Assembly: GCA_047777415.1 (NCBI GenBank)
Contig: JBKEEO010000002.1
Coordinates: forward strand, 806,001-870,000
Length of the DNA: 64,000 bases
Source: Caproicibacter sp047777415
GTDB taxonomy: Bacteria; Bacillota; Clostridia; Oscillospirales; Acutalibacteraceae
Reading direction: 5' to 3'
The notes below the pieces were generated by a model that was given only the letters and a program-made list of their open reading frames with translations, ran no database searches and had not been told where the DNA came from. Position 1 is the first letter of the stretch, and each line of letters begins with the position of its first letter. Both the position numbers and the translations under genes were made by a program. Positions 15,960 through 24,003 of this stretch are shown here, in pieces.

Positions 15960-17078
15960 ATGACACGCGTTTGCCTAAAGTACGGGGCGGTCAATTTGTC
16001 GCAGGGATTCCCTGATTTTGAACCTCCGCGGGAGATTTTGGACCGACTAGCAGAAGTTTCGCGCGAAGATTTTCACCAGTATTCCATTACTTGGGGTGCA
16101 CAAAATTTTCGTGAAGCGCTTGCAAAAAAGCAGTCCCGTTTGATGGGAAGAACAATTGATCCAAACAGCGAGATTGTTGTCACTTGCGGCAGCACGGAAG
16201 CTATGATGGCCGCCATGATGACCGTAGCAAATCCGGGTGATAAAGTAATTGTTTTTTCTCCGTTTTATGAAAATTACGGGGCTGACGCGATTCTTTCCGG
16301 AGCAGAACCCATTTATGTTCCTTTATATCCACCGGATTTTCATTTTAACACGGATGAACTTGAAGCAGCTTTCAAGCAGCATCCTAAAACCCTTATTTTA
16401 TGCAACCCATCCAATCCGTGCGGCAAAGTTTTTACGTTGAATGAATTACAAACAATTGCTGCTCTTGCAGAAAAATATGATACGTTTGTCATTACAGATG
16501 AGGTTTACGAACACATCGTCTATGAACCAAACAAACATATTTACTTTGCTTCTCTGCCGGGTATGTGGGAAAGAACCATCTCCTGCAGTTCGCTGTCAAA
16601 AACCTATTCCATCACCGGATGGCGACTCGGCTATATCATCGCACCTTCCTACGTTATCGAGACGGCAAAGAAAGTACATGATTTTTTAACAGTCGGTGCG
16701 GCAGCACCGCTTCAGGAAGCAGCCGTAACAGGACTAAAGTTTGGCGATGCATATTATAAACAACTTCAGGAAAAGTACACGCACAAGAGAAATCTTTTTT
16801 TGCGTGGACTGGATGACCTAAATTTAGTTCACACTGTTCCGCAAGGCGCTTATTATGTTTTGCTTGATATTTCTGAATTCGGATTCGAAAGCGATTTAGA
16901 ATTTTGTGAAATTTTAGCAAAAGACGTGGGAGTTGGTGCGGTTCCCGGTTCCAGTTTCTTTCGCGAAAATGTGAACCATTTCATTCGTTTTCATTTTGCC
17001 AAAAAAGATGAAACTTTAAATGAAGCTCTAAACCGTTTGGCCGACCTAAGAAGTAAAATCCCGGCAAGAAAACAATAG
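15960..17078 (+). CDS. Class I aminotransferase with stop codon at third position of its natural start
   Basis: A 372-residue (from ATG 15960) PLP aminotransferase of the aspartate/aromatic type I group. It shows NLSQGFPDF, the cofactor-binding ILCNPSNPCGKVF, ITDEVYEH, the Schiff-base lysine in CSSLSKTYSITGWRLGY and the substrate arginine in FIRFHF. The natural start is probably ATG 15906 with a perfect GGAGGT site and ATGA overlap with the previous gene. The following codons read Met-Arg-stop and then LSNRTQGFADSVIRR in the same frame, which matches the family N-terminus. A TAA at 15912-15914 therefore removes the first 18 codons unless translation restarts at 15960. It would make 2-oxo acids for the preceding oxidoreductase. 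Confidence 0.85.
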   Translation: MTRVCLKYGAVNLSQGFPDFEPPREILDRLAEVSREDFHQYSITWGAQNFREALAKKQSRLMGRTIDPNSEIVVTCGSTEAMMAAMMTVANPGDKVIVFSPFYENYGADAILSGAEPIYVPLYPPDFHFNTDELEAAFKQHPKTLILCNPSNPCGKVFTLNELQTIAALAEKYDTFVITDEVYEHIVYEPNKHIYFASLPGMWERTISCSSLSKTYSITGWRLGYIIAPSYVIETAKKVHDFLTVGAAAPLQEAAVTGLKFGDAYYKQLQEKYTHKRNLFLRGLDDLNLVHTVPQGAYYVLLDISEFGFESDLEFCEILAKDVGVGAVPGSSFFRENVNHFIRFHFAKKDETLNEALNRLADLRSKIPARKQ

Positions 17079-17354
17079 TGTAAAATTATGTACGTAAGTT
17101 CGCTCAAAGTTCAAAAGCTATTTGAACTCCGATACGATTACGCTGCGACTGTTTACTCGGATGTGGACGATGTATCTAAATGGAGTATCCGCAAAATTTG
17201 TCTGTCTTCAGAACGTACCGAAATGCAAAATTCGTTTGGACACTATTTGTTGCACCCTGATTTACTTTTTTTGGTCTTTAAACCAAAAATTTCTCATTAC
17301 ACAACTAATTTGAACGAAATACAAAAAATAAAATCACAATTATTACAATAGTGA
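17079..17354. other. Intergenic gap, no supported gene
   Basis: The stretch between the aminotransferase and the riboswitch promoter holds an 87-codon open frame (17088-17351) with no ribosome site and no recognisable features. I see no terminator with a clear T-tract for the upstream operon. Confidence 0.5.
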
Positions 17355-17383
17355 TTGATAATGCGGAAATTGCATGCTATAAT
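17355..17383 (+). promoter_or_regulatory. Promoter of riboswitch-controlled operon
   Basis: TTGATA (17355-17360), 17 bp, TATAAT (17378-17383). The start of transcription would be near 17390, about 50 bases ahead of the aptamer. Confidence 0.75.
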
Positions 17384-17439
17384 CATTACGCTGTAATGTT
17401 GGGACTATACTATTGAATCTTATAATTGAATATTTTAAC

Positions 17440-17513
17440 AACTCCATATAAGTCCACTAATATGGTGTGGACGTCTCTATGTGGCAACCGGAAATTGCCT
17501 ACGCTATGGTGTT
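17440..17513 (+). promoter_or_regulatory. Purine (guanine-class) riboswitch aptamer with altered junctions
   Basis: A three-way junction of purine-riboswitch shape. P1 pairs AACTCCATA (17440-17448) with TATGGTGTT (17505-17513), one mismatch. Then come the TATAA joint, P2 GTCCAC/GTGGAC with the loop TAATATGG, a joint GTCTCTATG, P3 GGCAA/TTGCC with loop CCGGAAA, and a joint TACGC. Both loops resemble the family kissing loops (ATATGG with CCGTAAA). The specificity base before P1 is C, as in guanine-type members. J2/3 (usually GTTTCTACC) and J3/1 (usually ACTAC) are not canonical, so the ligand may differ. It controls the phosphoribosyltransferase and ECF operon. Confidence 0.8.
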
Positions 17514-17526
17514 CTTACGTGTCATC

Positions 17527-17615
17527 CGATAGAGCGGCTTGGATTTTGCCGCTCTGTTGGTTTTGCCATTTCATTTTTCGGCAGACTAGGAACACTGTTC
17601 CTAGTCTGTTTTTTA
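17527..17615 (+). terminator. Riboswitch expression platform: two hairpins, second an intrinsic terminator
   Basis: First hairpin AGAGCGGC/GCCGCTCT (about 17531-17555). The second, CAGACTAGGAAC with its complement TTCCTAGTCTG (17582-17608), is followed by TTTTTT and ends 20 bases before the ribosome site of the next gene. Ligand binding would favour termination in the usual purine OFF-switch design. The exact switching pairs need folding. Confidence 0.8.
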
Positions 17616-17635
17616 TTTTAGCAGGGGGCTGGAAT

Positions 17636-18190
17636 ATGAACAAGACTTATGAACTTCAGATCGCAGGATTAACGAGGAAACTACCTATTGTAAGGATCAC
17701 CGATTCTCTGTCGATTGCTAGCTTTGTTATTCTTGGCGATGCAGAACTGGTTACACGAGCAGCACAGGAGCTTAGTAAGAAAATTCCGGAAGTAGATTAC
17801 CTAATCACGGCAGAGGCAAAAGGGATCCCTCTGGTACAGGAGCTTGCGCATATTCTTGGCATGAGCCGATATTTTGTGGCGAGAAAAAGCATCAAGCCTT
17901 ATATGATGAATCCCGTTATCACGGAGGTCTATTCCATCACCACGCAAGCAAAGCAAATTTTATGCCTTAGTGAAGAGGAAAGCGAATTGATTCACGGCAA
18001 GCGGGTTTTGATTGTCGATGACGTGATCAGCACAGGGGATTCCGTCAAAGCCATGGAGTCACTGGTAAAAAAAGCCGGAGGCAAAATTGCCGGCAAAGCA
18101 GCGATCCTCGCGGAAGGGGATGCAGCGAAGCGCAATGATATCATTTTTTTGGAAAAGTTGCCTGTATTCCCGGTGAAACCATCACGATAA
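17636..18190 (+). CDS. Adenine/xanthine-type phosphoribosyltransferase
   Basis: A 184-residue type I phosphoribosyltransferase that converts a purine base plus PRPP to its nucleotide in the cytoplasm. The PRPP motif is RVLIVDDVISTGDS at about residues 120-133. The flexible-loop region reads VARKSIKPYM and the pyrophosphate loop TAEAKGIPL. ATG 17636 has a CAGGGGG site right after the leader terminator; longer readings run back through the riboswitch and are not real. A paralogue with the same features lies at 61169-61711. Position behind a purine riboswitch supports salvage of the imported or released base. Adenine, xanthine and guanine preference cannot be separated here. Confidence 0.9.
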   Translation: MNKTYELQIAGLTRKLPIVRITDSLSIASFVILGDAELVTRAAQELSKKIPEVDYLITAEAKGIPLVQELAHILGMSRYFVARKSIKPYMMNPVITEVYSITTQAKQILCLSEEESELIHGKRVLIVDDVISTGDSVKAMESLVKKAGGKIAGKAAILAEGDAAKRNDIIFLEKLPVFPVKPSR

Positions 18191-18228
18191 AGTGACTCAC
18201 ATGTTTGACGAATAGGAGATGATAATTT

Positions 18229-19893
18229 TTGGGCTTCTCAATTAAAAATATCAGCTATCAGTACAGCCAGAATACAAAACCAGTCCTGAAGAACATCAGC
18301 TTTGAAATTCAACAAGGAAAGGTCACCGCAATTGTCGGACCGAGCGGATGCGGCAAGACGACGCTTGTCAATATTCTAAGCGGTGTCATTCCCGACTTGA
18401 TGTCGGCAGGTATTTTAGAAGGCAACTTCGATGTTGGAAAGGATATTAACATATCTGTTGTCAGCCAATCTCCCGAAAATCAGCTGTTTGGCTACGGTGT
18501 GGAGGATGCTATCTCATTCGGAATTGAAAACATGGGTCTTGACAGCGGAGAGATTGCAGAACGCGTGGAATATGTTTTGGATCTTCTCAATATTCAACAT
18601 CTGAGAAGGCGCTCGGTCGCGACACTCTCTGGCGGACAACGTCAAGCCGTATGCATAGCTTCAGTGCTTGCAATGCGTCCTGATATTCTCATTATGGACG
18701 AGCCTGTTAGTTCCCTCGACCCAAAGGGTAAAAAGATGATTCAGTCAATTCTGAACCAGCTTAGGGAGACAGGCCAAACCACTGTGATCGTGGACAACAA
18801 CCTTGACTGGTTTGCGGGTATTGTCGACCATGTTGTTGGGCTCTCTGAAGGCCGTGTTGTTTTTAATGGAACAAAACAAGAATTCTTTCGGAATTTCGAG
18901 ATTCAGGAAACTCTTGGGGTAACAATTCCACAAGAAGTTGAAATTTATCGAAAACTCGCAGAAAAAATAGAGGGCATTGAAATGTTCGACACTGTCAATG
19001 ACGCAAAGCAAGTTCTTGGACGGTTCCTCCCAGTGCAAAAAGAACGGCGTGCCTCTGCACCACCTGTAGAAAACAAAAAGGAAATTCTGACAGCGGAAGG
19101 GCTCAGCAAGACTTTTTCAGACGGATTTCACGCGTTGATGAACGTAAGTGCTGGATTCGAGCCCGGAAAAGTGGTTTCGATTATAGGGCAGAACGGTTCC
19201 GGCAAGACAACTTTTGTAAAACATCTCAATGGTCTTTATCAACCAACGGAGGGGAACGTTCGTTACAAAGGGGTTTCCACCCTTGGCAAATCGGTTGCAC
19301 AGATTAGCCGCGATATTATTCTTGTGTTTCAAAATCCGGAACACATGTTGTTCGAGGCATCAGTGTATAAAGAGCTGACTTTTTGCGCACGGGCCCAAGG
19401 GGTTGAATTTTCTGAAGCCGAAGCGCTGGAGGTGCTGGAACGGTTTGGACTGTTAGAAGACAAAGATGAGCTGCCGCTCAACCTTTCCATGGGAAAAAAA
19501 CATTTGCTGACAATCCTTTCCGTTCTTTTTTCAAGTGCAGAGGTTGTAATCCTGGACGAACCAACGCTGGGGATGGATCAGCTCATAAAAAACCAATTGG
19601 AAAACATTATTCGTGTTCTAGCCCAGCGTGGAAAAACAGTGATACTTATAAGCCATGAGATTCCCTTTGTCTTTAAAGTATCGGATCAAATTTTCGTGTT
19701 AAATAATGGTGTAAAACTTGCGTTTGATTCAAAACAGTCCATGGCGGAACAGGATGAGCTTTTCGAACAAATTAACATATCGCTGCCCCCTGTGGTGATT
19801 TTATCGAAATATTTTGGCTTCTCAGAAATTCGCTGCGATGTAGATTCCTTTGTTAGTGAAGCCGCCGACAGAATTTTACGTAAGATATCCTAA
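18229..19893 (+). CDS. ECF transporter ATPase, two ATP-binding domains fused (EcfA-A')
   Basis: A 554-residue cytoplasmic ATPase with two complete ABC domains. The first (about 5-235) has GPSGCGKTT, LSGGQRQA and ILIMDEPVSSLD. The second (about 285-500) has GQNGSGKTT, a changed signature LSMGKKHL, and VVILDEPTLGMD. Separate A1 and A2 genes are the more usual form; fused pairs occur in substrate-dedicated ECF systems. The start is TTG at 18229 with a TAGGAG site. It is followed by EcfT, a hydrolase and an S-component, so this operon encodes a complete, dedicated importer. Confidence 0.92.
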   Translation: MGFSIKNISYQYSQNTKPVLKNISFEIQQGKVTAIVGPSGCGKTTLVNILSGVIPDLMSAGILEGNFDVGKDINISVVSQSPENQLFGYGVEDAISFGIENMGLDSGEIAERVEYVLDLLNIQHLRRRSVATLSGGQRQAVCIASVLAMRPDILIMDEPVSSLDPKGKKMIQSILNQLRETGQTTVIVDNNLDWFAGIVDHVVGLSEGRVVFNGTKQEFFRNFEIQETLGVTIPQEVEIYRKLAEKIEGIEMFDTVNDAKQVLGRFLPVQKERRASAPPVENKKEILTAEGLSKTFSDGFHALMNVSAGFEPGKVVSIIGQNGSGKTTFVKHLNGLYQPTEGNVRYKGVSTLGKSVAQISRDIILVFQNPEHMLFEASVYKELTFCARAQGVEFSEAEALEVLERFGLLEDKDELPLNLSMGKKHLLTILSVLFSSAEVVILDEPTLGMDQLIKNQLENIIRVLAQRGKTVILISHEIPFVFKVSDQIFVLNNGVKLAFDSKQSMAEQDELFEQINISLPPVVILSKYFGFSEIRCDVDSFVSEAADRILRKIS

Positions 19894-19915
19894 TGCGGTC
19901 ATTGGAGGATCATGC

Positions 19916-20731
19916 ATGAATAACTTTTTACAGTATGTAGAACGGGATTCCTTTTTGCATCGACTGGACCCAAGAACAAAATTTTTCTTCTTTCTTGTAA
20001 TATCGGTTCTCACCTCTTTTATAAAGAGCGGCGTTGCCCTTCTATTTCTTTTTTTGGTGTTTCTAACTATATGGGCAACCAGTCATATCGGGAAATACAT
20101 CGCTGTCCTTGCTGCCAAGGTAAAGGTGTTGTTGCTGTTTATATTTTTGCTCTGGCTTATTTTAGGCGCTTTTTCGGTAAATGCCGGTCCTGTTATTTTT
20201 CGACAGACGTTTTCTCTGTTTGGCAAAAATTATATTTTTAGCCTGGATTGGTTTGATTTTTATAAAGGATTCGTGTTTGGCATGAGAGTCTTTCTAATGA
20301 TTTCTGTGTTTTATACGGTAATCCTGTCCACTAATTTCAGTCAGATCATCTCCGGGCTCCAAGCTTGGCATGTTCCTTATTCAGTTTCTTTCGGAGTTGG
20401 GCTTGTTTTTCAGATTATCCCCATGATTATCAAGGAATTCAGCACTATTATGGAAGCACAGAGCTCACGCGGGCTAGAAGTGGAAAAATGCGGCAGAATT
20501 GCAAAAATGAAAAACTATGTAATAGTCTCTCTACCCCTTTTGTTTCGGGTGTTAGGAAAAGGACACAGCATCTCTCTGGCCATGCATTATTATAAGCTAG
20601 ACTTTAAGGTCAAGCGTTCCTCCTACAAAGTGATTCAACCTACCTGGAGGGATATGATTTTTATCTCCGTAACCATCATTTCCACCGCTGTGGCAATTGT
20701 GCTGCAGATGATGTTTTATATTCAACTGTAA
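19916..20731 (+). CDS. ecfT: ECF transporter transmembrane protein EcfT
   Basis: A 271-residue membrane protein with about five to six hydrophobic segments. The N-terminal SFLHRLDPRTKF motif is typical of EcfT. The coupling region that contacts the ATPases carries the two Ala-Arg-Gly-like signatures, seen as AQSSRGLEVE and RVLGKGHSISLAM. ATG 19916 has a TTGGAGG site. A longer reading starts within the ATPase gene. It couples the fused ATPase to the S-component. Confidence 0.92.
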   Translation: MNNFLQYVERDSFLHRLDPRTKFFFFLVISVLTSFIKSGVALLFLFLVFLTIWATSHIGKYIAVLAAKVKVLLLFIFLLWLILGAFSVNAGPVIFRQTFSLFGKNYIFSLDWFDFYKGFVFGMRVFLMISVFYTVILSTNFSQIISGLQAWHVPYSVSFGVGLVFQIIPMIIKEFSTIMEAQSSRGLEVEKCGRIAKMKNYVIVSLPLLFRVLGKGHSISLAMHYYKLDFKVKRSSYKVIQPTWRDMIFISVTIISTAVAIVLQMMFYIQL

Positions 20732-20750
20732 TAAATAAAGGAGTGTCACT

Positions 20751-21530
20751 ATGATCGCCAAATGGGAAAATCTTACTCGGGATGAAATTGCGGCGCTTGA
20801 CAAATCTAAAACAATTGTGCTGCTCCCCACAGGTGCCACAGAACAACATGGGCCCCACCTTCCTGTAGGTACGGATTCTATCATCCTTTCTGCGCTGATT
20901 GACCGCATGATAAAGGAGCAGAATTTTGACGAGGGAAATCTTATTTTTGCTCCACAACTCTTTGTTGGGAAAAGCAACGAACACATGGGCTTTCCCGGAA
21001 CCCTCACGTTTGGAACACAGACTTACTATTCTTTGTTGCATGACATTGCCGCTGCCATTTCTAAGAGCGGATTTCAAAAACTTGTGCTGTTCAACAGCCA
21101 TGGCGGGAACACGGATATGCTGAACATGATCAGCCGTGATCTGAGAATTGACCTCGGCCTTGATGTATTTGTTTTCGACTGGTGGTTTACACCTTTCTGG
21201 GAGAAAGGTCTAAAAGGTCTAAAGCAGTCGGGAACCTATGGCGTTTTTCATGCTTGCGAACTGGAAACCTCTTTGATGCTCGCCATCAGACCGGAAACCG
21301 TCCATATGGAACTTGCGGTGGATGAGGATCCTGTAGAGAGTCTGCGTAACAACAGCTATGTTACCATCCTAGGGCCATATACCGCTGGCTGGAAAACAAA
21401 AGATGTGACAAAGAGCGGTGTTATTGGCGCCCCGACCTATGCAACCGAGGAAAAAGGAAAGAAGCTTCTTTCCTACGCAGTCAAGGAGCTTCACGATATA
21501 TTTGCTGCTTTTTTAAAAACTAATTATTAA
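20751..21530 (+). CDS. Creatininase-family amide hydrolase
   Basis: A 259-residue metal-dependent hydrolase of the creatininase/FAPy-deformylase superfamily. The metal-binding features are PTGATEQHGPHLPVGTD (Glu, His, Asp ligands at about residues 27-42), NEHMGFPGTLTF, FNSHGGNTDML and HACELETS. Members open cyclic amides or remove formamide groups (creatinine, 2-amino-5-formylamino-pyrimidine compounds, mycofactocin precursor). Lying between EcfT and EcfS under a purine riboswitch, it may hydrolyse the imported ring compound. Its substrate is not determined; creatinine, formamidopyrimidine and other purine-derived rings are candidates. The start has an AAGGAG site. Confidence 0.88.
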   Translation: MIAKWENLTRDEIAALDKSKTIVLLPTGATEQHGPHLPVGTDSIILSALIDRMIKEQNFDEGNLIFAPQLFVGKSNEHMGFPGTLTFGTQTYYSLLHDIAAAISKSGFQKLVLFNSHGGNTDMLNMISRDLRIDLGLDVFVFDWWFTPFWEKGLKGLKQSGTYGVFHACELETSLMLAIRPETVHMELAVDEDPVESLRNNSYVTILGPYTAGWKTKDVTKSGVIGAPTYATEEKGKKLLSYAVKELHDIFAAFLKTNY

Positions 21531-21541
21531 GGAGAGTCGTT

Positions 21542-22108
21542 ATGGCAACAAAAAAGAAATTCACATTCGTCAACATCATCTTTTTTGCAATTTTCGGAGT
21601 GTTTACAGGAGTCTTATGGGCATATGGCAGCCCAATTCCGCTGATTCCAGGCGCGGTGCATTTTAGAACGTTTGCGTTTGTTATCGTCGCGATAGGTTTC
21701 CTGTTTGGACCTGTCACAGGTTTTTTTGCCGGCTATATCGGTACGTTGGTGTGGTCCCTTTTAGGCGGATATTTTATCGCACCCCATACGTTGCTAACTG
21801 ACGGTATTACGGTAGGACTAAGCGCTGCGCTTCCTGCACTGATCATGCTGAAACATAAGAGCTTGGACGAGTACATGAAAAATAAAAAAGAGTTTATCGG
21901 AAAATGCATGTTTTGGTCTCTTTTGTTCGGCTGCTTAATGATCCTTACAACCAGCATTTCTCTTGCATTTTTCACCGGACTCAGCTACTGGTACTGTGTT
22001 GTCTGGATCGGCATTGCGGATGTTGTTCCAATAGCTATTACCCCCTTTGTGGTTGTCCTGCTGGCGCCAAGGCTGCAAAAGATACAGACGATAATTCCTA
22101 GAATTTAG
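21542..22108 (+). CDS. ECF transporter substrate-binding (S) component
   Basis: A 188-residue membrane protein with about five or six hydrophobic helices and S-component traits: a short basic N-terminus (KKKFTFVNI), small-residue-rich helices, GFLFGPVTGFFAGYIG and a large membrane-embedded pocket region. It is the last gene of the riboswitch operon, following the hydrolase by 11 bases. I do not recognise a named vitamin family such as RibU, ThiT, BioY or FolT. The riboswitch context suggests a purine-like or purine-derived substrate. A terminator follows at 22167. Confidence 0.85.
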   Translation: MATKKKFTFVNIIFFAIFGVFTGVLWAYGSPIPLIPGAVHFRTFAFVIVAIGFLFGPVTGFFAGYIGTLVWSLLGGYFIAPHTLLTDGITVGLSAALPALIMLKHKSLDEYMKNKKEFIGKCMFWSLLFGCLMILTTSISLAFFTGLSYWYCVVWIGIADVVPIAITPFVVVLLAPRLQKIQTIIPRI

Positions 22109-22166
22109 CAGTTATCTTTTATAGGCTTTATGTCATTCGTTACAATAACCTTAAAATGGAACACCG

Positions 22167-22195
22167 AATGGAGCAGCTTAATGCTGCTCCATTTC
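22167..22195 (+). terminator. Terminator of ECF operon
   Basis: Stem AATGGAGCAGC/GCTGCTCCATT (22167-22177 with 22183-22193) with a five-base loop; the following T-tract is short. It lies 59 bases after the S-component gene, just before the IS1182-type element. Confidence 0.75.
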
Positions 22196-22199
22196 AGCC

Positions 22200-23706
22200 T
22201 GTCGAAAAAGTCCAGCGAAAGCTGGGCTTTTTGATTGTAAGATGGTAAAATAGAAATGGGTGATGAAAGATGCTGGAACGAGGAAAAATGCACAGGAATG
22301 CAGTAGAATTTGTCAATATAGACCTATTGGTGCCGCAGGAGCATTTGTTGCGTAAGATTGATAAAGCGGTAAATTTGAGCCATATTTATGAGTTTGTAGA
22401 AGAATTATATTGTGAAGATAATGGCCGTCCCAGTGTGGACCCAGTAGTCCTATTTAAGATAGTGCTAATCCAGCATCTATATGGAATTCCTTCGCTGCGT
22501 CGAACCATGCAGGAAATCGATATGAATATTGCTTATCGATGGTTTTTGGGATATACGCTAAACGAAGAATTGCCGCATTTTTCTACTGTAAGTTATAATT
22601 TTAAACACCGGTTTACAGAGGAAACTGTAGAGAAGGTGTTTTCATGGATATTGCAGGAAGCAAACCGCGCAGGGTATTTGGCACCGGAAGCAGTATTTGT
22701 GGATGGGACACATATCAAAGCAAACGCCAACATCAATAAGAAAATCAAAAAGGCGGTTCCTCAGGCGGCAAAGCGATACGTTTCAGAGTTGATGGAAGAA
22801 GTCAATGCAGATCGGAAAGAGCATGGAAAGAAACCGTTTGACAGTACCCCAAAACCGCCGAAGGAAAAGGAAATAACTGTCTCCAAAACGGACCCGGAGA
22901 GCGGATTGTTCCAAAAGGGAGAACACAAGAAATGTTTTGCTTACGAAGCGCATACGGCCTGCGACAAACACAATTTTGTACTAGGAGTTGAGGTAACTCC
23001 CGGAAATGTGCACGACAGTGTGGCATTCGATGCAGTCTATGACAAAGTGACAAAACAGTTTCCTAAAATTGAGACAGTGGTGGCGGACGCTGCCTACAAA
23101 ACACCGCATATCTGCAAACGGGTCTTTGATGACAAGCGAGTACTATCTACAGCATACAAAAGACCGATGACCAAAGCCGGCCATCTTCAATGGTGGAAAT
23201 ATGTATATGACGAATATTATGACTGTGTGCTGTGCCCTGAATATCAAGTTTTGCACTATGCAACAACCAATCGTGAAGGATACCGAGAATACAAAAGTAG
23301 AAGTTATATTTGCAAAAAATGTCCGTCCCGTTCCCGCTGCACAAACAGCAAAAGCTATACGAAAACTGTGACAAGGCATGTGTGGCAAAATTATGTAGAA
23401 CTAGCGGAGGACATTCGGCATACTCCAAAATACAAAAAGCTTTATCAAAAGCGAAAAGAAACCATTGAACGTGTATTTGCTGATGCAAAAGAAAAGTATG
23501 GAATGCGATACACGCTCTACCGGGGCTTAACTCAAGTGACAAATTGGGTTAAGCTTAAGTTTGCTGCCATGAATCTCAAAAAGCTGGCAATGTGGAAGTG
23601 GAGGGATGGTCATCCTTCCTCTTTTGTCTGGATATTATATCGCTTTTTTCATTCCTGCAAAAATAACCCATCCTTCGCTTGATGCGTTGGATGGGTTATT
23701 CGACAA
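22200..23706 (+). mobile_element. IS1182-family insertion sequence
   Basis: Ends are taken from the short inverted repeat TGTCGAAAAA at 22200-22209 and TGTCGAATAA read back from 23706. Each end also carries an inner hairpin: AAAAAGTCCAGC/GCTGGGCTTTTT on the left, AATAACCCATCC/GGATGGGTTATT on the right. The element carries one full transposase. A decayed right end of a relative lies at 53224-53445. No target duplication could be confirmed. Confidence 0.8.
22270..23682 (+). CDS. IS1182-family transposase
   Basis: A 470-residue DDE transposase. The N-terminal domain (GRPSVDPVVLFKIVLIQHLY) is typical of IS1182/IS5-like enzymes. Catalytic regions are AVFVDGTHIKANAN, VVADAAYKTPHI and the C-terminal RKETIERVFADAKEKYGMRY Glu motif. 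Between them lies a Cys-rich insert (CVLCPEYQVL and CKKCPSRSRC) that could bind zinc. The frame is complete, so the element may be active. Confidence 0.94.
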   Translation: MLERGKMHRNAVEFVNIDLLVPQEHLLRKIDKAVNLSHIYEFVEELYCEDNGRPSVDPVVLFKIVLIQHLYGIPSLRRTMQEIDMNIAYRWFLGYTLNEELPHFSTVSYNFKHRFTEETVEKVFSWILQEANRAGYLAPEAVFVDGTHIKANANINKKIKKAVPQAAKRYVSELMEEVNADRKEHGKKPFDSTPKPPKEKEITVSKTDPESGLFQKGEHKKCFAYEAHTACDKHNFVLGVEVTPGNVHDSVAFDAVYDKVTKQFPKIETVVADAAYKTPHICKRVFDDKRVLSTAYKRPMTKAGHLQWWKYVYDEYYDCVLCPEYQVLHYATTNREGYREYKSRSYICKKCPSRSRCTNSKSYTKTVTRHVWQNYVELAEDIRHTPKYKKLYQKRKETIERVFADAKEKYGMRYTLYRGLTQVTNWVKLKFAAMNLKKLAMWKWRDGHPSSFVWILYRFFHSCKNNPSFA

Positions 23707-23710
23707 TCTG

Positions 23711-23744
23711 GGACACCTACAAAAAACAGTAGGTGTCCTTTTCC
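23711..23744 (+). terminator. Intrinsic terminator after IS1182
   Basis: Perfect 10-bp stem GGACACCTAC/GTAGGTGTCC with an eight-base loop and TTTTCC tail, just outside the right end of the IS. Confidence 0.8.
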
Positions 23745-23752
23745 TTTTTCTT

Positions 23753-23805
23753 GTCTGAAAGAAAGTCTGATATTCAACTTTTACACAAAATTTTTTGCGG
23801 TCTTT
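23753..23805. repeat. Solo IS end repeat, partner of 37984-38036
   Basis: About 53 bases starting GTCTGAAAGAAAGTCTG and ending GCGGTCTTT recur with a few changes at 37984-38036, where they adjoin a decayed IS256-type transposase. The copy here has no transposase beside it and is probably the relic of a lost element. Confidence 0.6.
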
Positions 23806-23909
23806 ATACATTCAATATGTTTAACAAAGCTACGCTTCTCTGTTTGACAAAACTGCAAAAGGTGTTTTGTATCATTTCTCTTGTTAAAACATTTTAGTAT
23901 TTTTAAACC

Positions 23910-23968
23910 TTGTAATTTCACAAAAACGCTGTATAATTAACATATTAATTATTAACTAGTTAATAATT
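23910..23968 (+). promoter_or_regulatory. marR promoter with perfect palindromic operator
   Basis: -35 TTGTAA (23910-23915), 16 bp, -10 TATAAT (23932-23937). Just downstream lies a perfect 22-bp palindrome AATTATTAAC-TA-GTTAATAATT (23947-23968), covering the start of transcription. The position predicts repression by the MarR protein encoded next. Confidence 0.8.
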
Positions 23969-24003
23969 TAGTTCTTTTTCATGCCTAAAGAAGGGAATGT
24001 TTT

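Noticed and set aside
17088..17351. 87-codon open frame after the aminotransferase gene
   Set aside because: It has no ribosome-binding site, no recognisable pattern and ends just before a promoter. It is likely chance in AT-rich sequence.
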